Shown piece by piece: positions 1 to 7,999 of a stretch of DNA of 15,233 bases. The notes beneath the pieces were generated by a model. The model had not been told where the DNA came from. It did no database searches and saw only the letters and a list, made by a program, of their open reading frames with translations. Source of the DNA: Smittium culicis (Eukaryota > Kickxellomycota > Harpellomycetes > Harpellales > Legeriomycetaceae); contig LSSN01005942.1 in NCBI GenBank assembly GCA_001970855.1, positions 1 to 15,233 on the forward strand, read 5' to 3'. A program made the translations under genes and the position numbers. Every line of letters starts with the position of its first letter. Within the stretch, counting starts at the first letter, position 1.

Positions 1-67
1 ATACTGCGGGTGTTATCAAGTCGATTGATTGATTTATTGGAGATAAGTATAGGTCCGCGTAAATACT

Positions 68-298
68 TTAGGCGTTTCCTGTGGTTTGGTTAGTATTAAT
101 ATCACCAAAAGAGTTATAATTTCGTGAAAACGAGCTAAAACTTCTAATAATTCCAGGTGTTAAATTATAAATTTCTTTTTTATCAATAAATTTGGCGTCA
201 TAATAATCAACGGATGAATAAGACATACAAATTGAAGACTTCTTGTGTGTACTCTTGTTAGTTATTTTGTAAAGTTTTTCTTTTTCATTTTTTTGCAT
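68..298 (-). CDS. Small hypothetical protein or 3' remnant of the neighbouring gene
   Basis: A 76-residue frame begins at an ATG (298-296) and ends at TAA (70-68). The frame is also open upstream to a TAA at 370-368, so 100 codons are open in all, but there is no earlier ATG. The N-terminal third is rich in Lys, Glu and Asn; the rest is rich in Ser, Tyr and Asn, with FIDKKEIYNLTPGII near the middle. I see no signal peptide, membrane segment or known motif. It lies in the same frame as the larger broken gene at 401-979, with only about 33 nt and two stops (TGA 403-401, TAA 370-368) between the open stretches. It may therefore be the decayed 3' end of that gene rather than a separate one. Base composition is better than in the flanking AT-rich DNA, which favours coding origin. 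Function unknown. Confidence 0.4.
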   Translation of the reverse strand: MQKNEKEKLYKITNKSTHKKSSICMSYSSVDYYDAKFIDKKEIYNLTPGIIRSFSSFSRNYNSFGDINTNQTTGNA

Positions 299-400
299 GA
301 CTGTATTTATACTAACCTCTGCTATTTTTATTGTTTCTGTGTTTTTTTTATTTTCTATAATTGTATGTTAATTATAGACTATATTTAAAAAAAATAAAAT

Positions 401-979
401 TCAATTGAATTTAAAAGTTCTAAAATAATTACCTATTAAGTACAAATCCGTATCATGATAAATCAAAGAATATCTATAGCTGATTTTCAAGCTCTTAAAA
501 CTAATACCATCTATCGTAGTTAAGCTGAGGTTCAGGTTACAATAATTTTTGTGTTTATCCAACTCAATTAGCTTGTTATTCATATCAATGTCATTGCTTT
601 TATTAATATTTAATATCTCAGTGTTATCAACAGCGACAGAAAAAAGTTCCAAATATTTATTAGCAACTATTGATGGATTAATAAACTTTGCAAGCTCGTT
701 AGTATCATGAAATTTTTTCCATCGTATTTCAAGTATCAGAAAGTTCAATTTGGACTTGTTTATTTTTTCAAATTTGAAATCATTTTTACTTTTTCTTTTT
801 GTGAATAGTTGATTTTTTTCCCAGTAAAACACAAAGCAGTATTCGCCGGAAATGACTATCGGCTCGTCACATATGGATAGGAGGGTGTATAAGCTAACTC
901 CGAAAATGCAAGCCTAAAATTTATATACGTTTAAAAAAATTAACTTATACTTGATATCTACGATGTTTTTATTTTTCAT
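401..979 (-). pseudogene. Unrecognised protein gene interrupted by one in-frame TAG
   Basis: On the minus strand, 170 codons are open from 913 down to a TGA at 403-401, far longer than expected by chance at this AT content. There is no ATG in the first four-fifths of this stretch. The only suitable in-frame ATG is upstream at 979-977, separated by one TAG at 916-914. Read across the TAG, the product would be about 190 residues. The first 21 codons plus the segment after the TAG (ACIFGVSLYTLLSI) resemble a basic N-terminus followed by a hydrophobic signal or anchor segment. The remainder is polar, with WKKFHDTNELAKFINPS and, near the end, LKISYRYSLIYHDTDLYLIG. The ATG lies only a few bases after the stop of the upstream frame (984-982), in the same direction. 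I recognise no family. It could be a recently inactivated gene, a sequencing or assembly error, or a spliced gene whose start lies elsewhere. Confidence 0.6.
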
Positions 980-981
980 TA

Positions 982-1400
982 TTATTGTAGGGATAATAAG
1001 TGTTTGTATGATTTAGTATTTTTTACATTTTTTTCTATTATCTTTGTTTTATCGTTATTTTTCAGATTAAACCAGTCCCTATCGCTAAATACTTTTCCGT
1101 TATTGCTGATTATTATAGTCGAGATATTTTGAATTCCATATTTAGGCTTATCAGTAAGCTTTGGTTGTACCAATTGTATATCCTCGACACACGCTTTCGT
1201 AGTGTAGTGATTTGTATTTGGTTCACTTTTCTTTTCAAAATTTGCTAATGTTCCAGCATTAACATCGAGTTCATAATCACTTGATAAGAACCATGCTTTA
1301 ATTTCTGTGCATTTCGAATCGTATTCGCTATTTACAGATTCGAAGATAATATCTATTATTTCTGACTTCCTTTCACTAATTATTTTTTATTTTCAAGCAT
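982..1400 (-). pseudogene. Unrecognised protein gene with a frameshift in an A-run near its start
   Basis: 135 codons are open on the minus strand from 1386 to the TAA at 984-982, but the frame contains no ATG. A TAA at 1389-1387 blocks it upstream. An ATG at 1400-1398 lies in another frame and reaches the long frame only across a six-A run (minus-strand 1388-1383), where one base is out of register. The natural reading is a start at 1400 with a one-base indel in that run, giving a protein of about 139 residues. Visible content is mostly polar, including TEIKAWFLSSDYELDV, ISTIIISNNGKVFSDRDWF and a Lys/Asn-rich C-terminus. There is no membrane segment and no motif I know. It is followed within 5 nt by the start of the next minus-strand gene, so the two were probably neighbours of very compact spacing. 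A homopolymer sequencing error explains this as well as true decay does. Confidence 0.55.
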
Positions 1401-1499
1401 TATAAAGTATTTAATAAGTATGTTGTAAAAATCGTGTGTACTTTTACTGGGGATAAGTATAAATCATATCTTGTAGTTATATATCTATAAATGGTTCTA

Positions 1500-1748
1500 T
1501 TAATAAAAAGCTGGAATATAGGGAAAAGAACGGAAAATATTAATTATCGAACCTGTTAAGAATCTTTTTATCCAAAAATATTTTGTTAATATTAATCTAA
1601 AAGATAAAAAGGCTATTAATTTGAATATTATAAAAAAAAAAATTAGAAATATTTGTAATTGTGTATTAATAGATACCCTTTCTCTGTTGAAGTCGTTTTC
1701 AATCATTTGAATTTTGATCTTTTTAATTGCTTTTGTTAATTTCATCAT
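1500..1748 (-). CDS. Possible small membrane protein, function unknown
   Basis: From the first ATG (1748-1746) the frame encodes 82 residues to a stop at 1502-1500. The frame is open up to a TAG at 1811-1809, giving about 102 codons without a stop, which is unusual in DNA this AT-rich. The N-terminus is Lys-rich (LTKAIKKIKIQMIENDF). A strongly hydrophobic segment follows (LQIFLIFFFIIFKLIAFLSF, roughly residues 34-53) and then a second, weaker hydrophobic C-terminal stretch. That is the layout of a small one- or two-helix membrane protein. AT-rich DNA readily yields Phe/Ile/Leu codons, so the hydrophobicity could be a composition artefact. No homologue is recognised, and it may be a chance frame or a gene remnant. 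Confidence 0.25.
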   Translation of the reverse strand: MMKLTKAIKKIKIQMIENDFNRERVSINTQLQIFLIFFFIIFKLIAFLSFRLILTKYFWIKRFLTGSIINIFRSFPYIPAFY

Positions 1749-1811
1749 AATAATATTCTTATCCTGAGAATAATTTTTTTTCTTAAAAAAATGTAATTGA
1801 TTCAAAATCTA

Positions 1812-4800
1812 AAGCAAATATGGATAAAAATGTATTTTTATATATTTCAAAATAAATAATGTAAGCGAATAAATCTTAATTAAATATTTATTTTCCTATT
1901 TTTGATTCAATTATTGTATATTAGTATACTGTTTTTTCGAAGGCTATGCACACAAGATTAAAATTTAATAGAGCTTGTCTAATTTTAAATTAAATATGTT
2001 TTTTTGAACCATTTTTAACCATTTTTCTTTGCTAAATATATAATAAAAGCTTGAGGAAATCTGTATAATTTCTAGCAATATATCTACTGCAATTATAAAA
2101 ATATAAATTAATTTTATTAATTAATTAATATATGCATGATTTTTGACTTTTGTAAATAAATTTATTAATATTGATATAAAACGCACTTAATCGATATATG
2201 CTGAAAGATGTGTAAAGTTTAAATTAAATATAACAAATTTTGAGAAATTTTTTATAAAATAAAGTTTAAAAATATAGCTACTTATTTTCTCATATTTACA
2301 TTAAAAGTGAAAACGAATATTAAATCAAAATTTTTATTTTTATAAATAAACAATAACAAAAAAAGTATTTTTTGAATAACGAAATTTATCGATTCCATTT
2401 AAATTTTTAATATAAGCTTTAAATCCTTTTTTATACTTTTTTTGTATTCCATGATACTACAAGAGGGCTTAAATTTATTTTCCAAAAAAAAAAAAACAAA
2501 ACAAAATAATTCGTAAGCTATGAATTCGCCTTTTTTCCAAATTAAATTATTGTTTTAGTTCGATTATCAAAAAAAAAAAAAAAGTAATTAACTATTAAAA
2601 AAGTAGAAATGAAATTTTCAAATATTTATATTTAGCTTTAATTTTTTTTTATAGCTAAATGAAATTATTTTATCTTTACCACACTGAAAAAAATCAGATT
2701 TATCAAATATTCATAAATATACATAAAATCTAATTTAATGTATATTTTATCTTTAAATTAACCTAATTATTTTTTTCTCTGTCTTGGTATTTTTCATGAT
2801 TTATTAATTTAAAATTACAACTTATATATTATTGAATTAACTTATATAGGTATTATTTGAAGCCTATTGAATTTAAGACACATTTGATCGAAATAATGAT
2901 CAATGGGAATATCAAAAAAAAAAAATCCCCATGAAAAACCACAAGTTATTTGCTTTTTTTCTTTTCTAAATTTTATGATATATTTACTCTAAATTGTTGT
3001 AATTGGTGATTCTAGCATCGAAAACCAAAAGAATCTCATTAAATTAAAAAACATCTGTATGCGGTTTCAGAAATTATTTTTCTTTTCGATAGAAAAAAGA
3101 TCCAATTATTATTGGAATTAAAATTATCAATATGAATAATTACTTTTTTTAATTTAAAATTTACCCTATAGAGGTCAACTCTAATTTCTAAACCTTGCGC
3201 TAAATAAATAGGAATGAGGTATAAATATTAATGAGTTAGGTTATTATTTTTAAATTTTACTGCTGCTAGATATCATAAAAATATATTCTGAATGTTACTA
3301 CACAGTAAAAAACACAATGCATCTGTTTTTATTAATATAATTTCTATTGTATATTTTTATTATAAAATAAACTTGATAAACTTGATTTTTTAATATTTGA
3401 TCTAGTAAATTACAAAAATATAAAATTTATTTTTAACCTTGATAAGTATTTGATATTAAATAACAGCTGGAAAATCGTGAATATTTTAATGAAAAAATTT
3501 TTTAACAGTTTTATATTGAGGCACACATAATTCAATAAATAATAAAATATTATTTATACAAACTGAAATACTTTTGAATATTTTTTAGAGTACAAGAATA
3601 ATAAGTTTTACTGAAAGATTATGTGCATAATAGTAAATTAATGATTGGTATTCCTATAACTTTTATCAACAGCTTCATCAAATCATAAAGGAATAGAATA
3701 ACTATTCACTCTGGTACACTATATTTGGATATCATGGCATTATACTTTTGCTTTTATCTATAACTTATTCTTTTTTTGAAAATTTGAACTTTTATAAAAA
3801 CTATATAAAATTCTAATTATAAAAATGTTTAATAATGGCTTAGATCTAGAGAATATTGAAGATATTTCAAAAAATTTATGCAATGAGTCATAAAACACGC
3901 AATTCTCATCCTTATTTATTTTTAAGGCCCTATGCTATTTAAATCCAAATAAATTAATTTTAATACAATTTTCAAAATATTTTTAAAATAATTTTTATCT
4001 TGATTGATAATTTTGGCAACTAAATTTGAATTTATTTGATGATTTATTTAATTATTTTTTGAATTTCATTCCAAGAAAAATTAACAAGTCCATAATATTC
4101 TTTGTTCTAATTTCAGTAATTAAGCAAATTGAGAACAATTTACCTCAATAATTGGCGAATTATAGTTATAGCTATTAGAAACCTTGTTACTTTTATTAAA
4201 TTTTCTATAATTTGTTAAAAAATTATCTTCAATTGATATACTATCCATATATTTCTAGGTAAAATAATAGTTTCTTTATCTGAAGTTTTCCCTTTTTTCT
4301 ATACTTTCGAATCATTATAATAAAGCTACTTATTTTAGATCTCTAGTAGTTTAATTTGGTAAAATATTATTAAATCTTTATTTTATGTACATCGCAAAAT
4401 TTGCTTCAAAGATTATAAGCCATTTCTGAATTATATTATTACCCTCATAATTCTAAATTTTAAGGGATTTCATTTTCTAAAATTAATGGATTGAGGTTTA
4501 TTTATTGATCGATTCAAATTTTATGAATTTTTAATTAAATTTTAATTAGTAATCTAATATATGCAATTATAAATTGATATTTTTTATCTAGTTCATAAAT
4601 ATTATATTGCATTTATATGTAATATTATAGCGAATTTTAAAATATTAAATATTCATAATAATATGCAAAATAAAAAAAAAGGTAAATAAATTAAAAATTG
4701 TTTATTTTATAATTATTATTTATAAATCATGAAATATTGAATGACTTATTGAATGAATATAGCCTCTAAATTGTATGGATAAAAATATTTTAATCATAAT

Positions 4801-4883
4801 TTACAAATAAAAAGAATCCGCTTTATCTAATACAGCAGAATTTCATTAGATGAATATGAAATAAAAAATACTAATAATTCTAA
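1812..4883. other. Long AT-rich stretch without identifiable genes
   Basis: About 3 kb of very AT-rich DNA dense in stop codons in all frames, with many A/T runs such as the A-runs near 2488-2500 and 2570-2582. I see no protein family, tRNA or rRNA here. The only distinct local feature is a 16-base near-palindrome at 3101-3116, which recurs exactly at 10101-10116. Confidence 0.6.
3101..3116. repeat. Short stem-loop sequence shared with 10101-10116
   Basis: TCCAATTATTATTGGA forms a 6-bp stem with a 4-base loop. The identical 16 bases occur at 10101-10116. A 10-base sequence 29 bases upstream (GGTTTCAGAA, 3063-3072) is the exact reverse complement of 10070-10079, which lies 21 bases upstream of the other copy. 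Flanks otherwise differ. Confidence 0.5.
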
Positions 4884-4930
4884 TAAAAATTAAAAATTAA
4901 AAATACTCAATAACTCAATAACTCAATAAC
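4884..4930. repeat. Two short tandem repeats side by side
   Basis: About three copies of a 7-base A/T-rich unit (TAAAAAT-like, about 4884-4903) are followed directly by 3.25 perfect copies of ACTCAATA at 4905-4930. This marks the left edge of a short stretch of higher complexity. Confidence 0.75.
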
Positions 4931-4966
4931 AACTCCTAGCTCGATCAAGTTTTTTTAAAAAGGTAA

Positions 4967-5188
4967 AAGCCACTACAACCAACATTTGACCTTCAGAATA
5001 TTAAATTCAATGCCTGTGGACTAAATAGAATATCCAAGTCTTCAGATCCGTTTACAATTATCTATGACTCATTAATGTAGACTGAAACAGATCTTGATCG
5101 TGGGATTGATAAGCATTCGAAATTCATTTCGTATCTTTATCCTATATGAAAGCCTTACGGGAACGTAATAGTATATAAAAATCCATCC
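4967..5188 (+). pseudogene. Broken coding remnant, family not established
   Basis: One plus-strand frame reads 37 codons open (4967-5077) between a TAA (4964-4966) and a TAG (5078-5080). The same frame then gives another 22-codon open piece (5081-5146), a TGA, a further 13-codon piece and a TAG at 5188-5190. The amino-acid content is protein-like and not simple AT-rich filler: FNACGLNRISKSSDPFTII, TETDLDRGIDKHSKFISYL, KPYGNVIVYKNPS. Base composition is clearly richer in G and C than the surroundings. The pattern of a short hydrophobic strand, then SDPF and another strand, recalls the start of a C2 domain (as in copines), but this is one weak motif and I do not assign it. There is no ATG start, so it is either a decayed gene fragment or a fragment of a transposon. 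Confidence 0.4.
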
Positions 5189-5299
5189 TAGGATAATTTA
5201 TTGAGAGAATTATGAAACTAACTAGATTTTATAGTAGAATATACTCAAGAGCCGTTATGCCTTTGTTAATATTGTATTTAAGGTGCGTTCAAAGTATAA

Positions 5300-6170
5300 T
5301 AAAGGTAAATCGTTATTTGTGTGCACTTTTTTAAATAAATTTCTCGCGAATATAAATGTCTAATTTATGCACAGGTTACAGCTTAATTGAGTAAATTTTT
5401 TCTCATGAAAAAATAGCGCAATGAAAATTTGCGAATAAAAATAACTTTATATTAATTAAATATATTTAATATATTTATAGATTCACGAATATCAAGGAAA
5501 TCAGGTAAAATAAGAGAAAACTACGCTTTTTAAATAAGGCATATTTAAAAAAATTAAAAAAAAACTATAATCAGGATCTATTTTTTAAGATAGTTTCTCC
5601 TGAAGTAAAATAAAAATTTTTTGTGAAATTTAATTTCTTTTTAGAATTATATTATCCATTAAATAAATAAATAAAAATATTTTTTCTGTTTATTTTATAA
5701 GTTAAAATGTTAAAAATCTCTTTTATAAATTCCGTGTTAGTTTAATTATATTTCTGCAAATTGGTCACATTACGAAATCCCAAAAAATTTACAAGCAATA
5801 TCTATCCAAAGTAACTGTTTATTTTTGAAAACTATGTAAAATAATAATTCGAAAAAATTACTTTTCTAGAGATATATTGTATCATAATAGCATATATTTA
5901 AAATTTTGATATTAATTTAATATATGAAATATACAATTAAATTATAACTTTATTTTCAATAAAAAATAAGATATAAAAATATTCTAATATATAATTATTT
6001 ACAATAAAATTTATATATATTTGAAAATTTTTATTATGTGCATTTTGCTTTTTTTTCAAACAACTTATAATATCCTGAATGGATGAAGTGCTCTAAGAAA
6101 CTTTGAATTAAAACTTAAAACACTAAATATTATTATTAAGTTTTTTAAAAATAATTAGATCATTTTCTAT
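5300..6170. other. AT-rich interval, no gene seen
   Basis: All frames are broken by stops. Composition falls back to very AT-rich after the short remnant that ends near 5200-5280. It may include the 3' end of the Tigger-type element whose transposase relic begins at 6174, but I could not find its terminal inverted repeat. Confidence 0.5.
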
Positions 6171-6173
6171 AAT

Positions 6174-7476
6174 TTAGACACCTATCTCAAATACAGAAAC
6201 TATATTGGTAAGACTTTCGATTTCTTTGTGCTCATTATTATTGGAAATTTGGTTTTTTTTAATTTTCATCGTTATAGTATTTTTCTTCTCATTCATCATA
6301 ACTTTCGATGTCACTAAAATGCCTCTTTGAAAGGCTATCTTTAATCTATTCCAAACATAAATTATTGCGCCTAAAACTTTTCCAATATTTATGCAGTTAA
6401 TTTTTAATATCATATCACTTTCATGAATATATAGTAACTTTTTTTATCTAACAATGGAATTATTTTTTTCCTGAACTCATTTAAACAAGATTCTGAAATA
6501 AGATTACATGATTATATATTATATCTATGGATTCCTTATAGCTTATTTTCCACTAAAAATCTGGTGTAGTAGTATTTTCCACCCTTACAGTATAATTTAG
6601 TTTTTTAAATGTCTATTAAAGTAAGTGCACTTTAAATTTAGAAATTTTACATTTTTCCATAGGTTAAAATAAAGAAGTTGTGTTTGGGTTAATGATAAAA
6701 ACACTTTATTCCATATATTATATTTGACAAAAATTTAAAGTATCAGTGCATTATTCATTATTATTAAAATTTTAAAATCTATTTTCACCCTTTTATAATA
6801 TTTTTTCAATTTCTTTTAAGTTTATAGATAAAATATTGATTAAATAAATATTTTGTCAAATATCCATTTTTTTATGATCTCGCAATAGATTTAAGATCGT
6901 TTTTATTGCATTCTCTTAAAGCTCTAAGTTTTTTAAAATTTGTAGATCATCATTGATTTTAGTTTAAAGTATCTGGTAAAATTGTATTCTAGCACTAGAG
7001 TTGCTTTATCTTTTATAATTTTTAATCCTGAAAATTTTTTCTGTTCTAATGAAGTATATGTTCTTTTAGGAATTATTTTCCAATTTATGGTAGTTTCATA
7101 AATGCTAAATATCTATAATACCAGATAAATTTAATTTGATCTAACTCTATTAATTATTAATTCTAATAGGTTATCTAACAAGATAGATAGCTTCCTTTTG
7201 ATATCATTTTACTAAACTCATTAGGAAAAGCTCTCGCAGCAATGTGACTAACAATTACAGCCTTTCCTGTAAATTCTTCACTATTTACTCACTATTATCG
7301 CTTAAAACTATCAAAAAATCGATTGAGAACTACAAAATTGATAATTTTAGCACCAGTAAACTCTCCTTTATTTCATAAAACATTAAAAGCACTTTTTTTT
7401 TTTTAATAGTAACAGTTGAAGCTGCAGAGTCATTTCTTACTTGTATATCTATTCGCTCTTTTTCTTCTTTTTCCAT
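6174..7476 (-). pseudogene. Tigger/pogo-class (DDE_1) transposase relic, nearly full length
   Basis: The relic reads on the minus strand across several frames. From an ATG at 7476 comes a helix-turn-helix-like start (RIDIQVRNDSAASTVTIKKKK), interrupted at a 12-A run (7404-7393). Then come LNRFFDSFKR, matching the end of the CENP-B-type DNA-binding domain, and a 37-codon open piece (7288-7178) with EFTGKAVIV, AARAFPNEFSKMI and GSYL. The catalytic region starts at 7112: ETTINWKIIPKRTY, SGLKIIKDKATLVL, FKLKSMMIYK. SFKRMQ, KILIIMNNAL (6773-6744), PNTTSLF-stop-PME (6687-6655) and FKVHLL follow. The C-terminal helical region is a clean 79-codon frame, 6413-6174 (INIGKVLGAIIYVW, FQRGIL). These match, in order, the known Tigger/jerky family pattern (DET..fW, KDr.T, lllDNapgH, PpNTTs.iQPmDqGvi). 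All three expected catalytic Asp positions are changed: Tyr (7100-7098), Asn (6755-6753), Glu (6657-6655). The relic cannot be functional. No inverted-repeat ends were found. Confidence 0.85.
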
Positions 7477-7509
7477 ACTAAAAATGACTTCATTTTTAGT
7501 ATGGAAAAA
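7468..7509. repeat. Perfect 19-bp inverted repeat with 4-base loop
   Basis: Left arm 7468-7486 and right arm 7491-7509 are exact reverse complements, with loop ACTT at 7487-7490. The right-hand end of the transposase relic, including its putative ATG (7476-7474), lies inside the left arm. It could be a cruciform or hairpin site, a small foldback duplication, or a relic of an element end. Confidence 0.9.
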
Positions 7510-7664
7510 ATTTTTATTCCTGTTTTTAAATAAAAATATATCTCTAATTCTTATTTTTTATGAGTTTTTAATATTATATCTCATATTAATTTCATTTATT
7601 CCTATATTTTTTGCTTCCTTAGATATATTATTTCCACTCTGAAGCATAAATAGAGCCTCTATTT

Positions 7665-7991
7665 TTGCAGATTGATATTGATATTCTTTTTTTATTAGAT
7701 TTATTGATCATTTTAATATTTTTGACTGAAAAATATTTAAGATATAAAATATTATTATATAAAATAAAAAAAGTATTTCAATATATTATTTTTATGAATA
7801 ATTGTAAATTAAAAATATATCTCATTATGCGCATGGCTTATAAAAAGCTTCAATTCTTTTTAAAGCAACAAAAAAAAACATTTCCCGATTTATTAAGAAA
7901 AAAAACCTTACGTAAAACAAAAAAAAAAATCATACCTTTAAATTTTACGAATAATAAATTCGTGATTAAAGAGATTTGCCTGTACCATTAA
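7665..7991 (+). CDS. Doubtful Lys-rich open frame
   Basis: 108 codons are open without a stop, ending in TAA at 7989-7991, but the frame starts only at TTG. The first ATG is about 40 codons in, leaving a 65-residue Lys-rich product (FLKQQKKTFPDLLRKKTLRK in the middle). The upstream part is almost entirely Ile/Leu/Phe/Lys from A/T-only codons. By a rough stop-frequency estimate such a length is uncommon but possible by chance in a 15-kb AT-rich window. No motif, no coding neighbour on this strand and no better base composition support it. It lies just beyond the start of the Tigger-type relic and could be part of that element's flank. Confidence 0.15.
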   Translation: MQIDIDILFLLDLLIILIFLTEKYLRYKILLYKIKKVFQYIIFMNNCKLKIYLIMRMAYKKLQFFLKQQKKTFPDLLRKKTLRKTKKKIIPLNFTNNKFVIKEICLYH

Positions 7992-7999
7992 GGTGATTT

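Noticed and set aside
4967..5077. Assignment of a copine or other C2-domain gene
   Set aside because: Only one SDPF-type motif supports it; no second calcium-binding loop or downstream domain could be read.
2180..5300. Inverted GTGCGTT-like sequences near 2183 and 5283 as ends of one transposon
   Set aside because: Identity is only about seven bases with an indel, and no coding or target-site duplication accompanies them.
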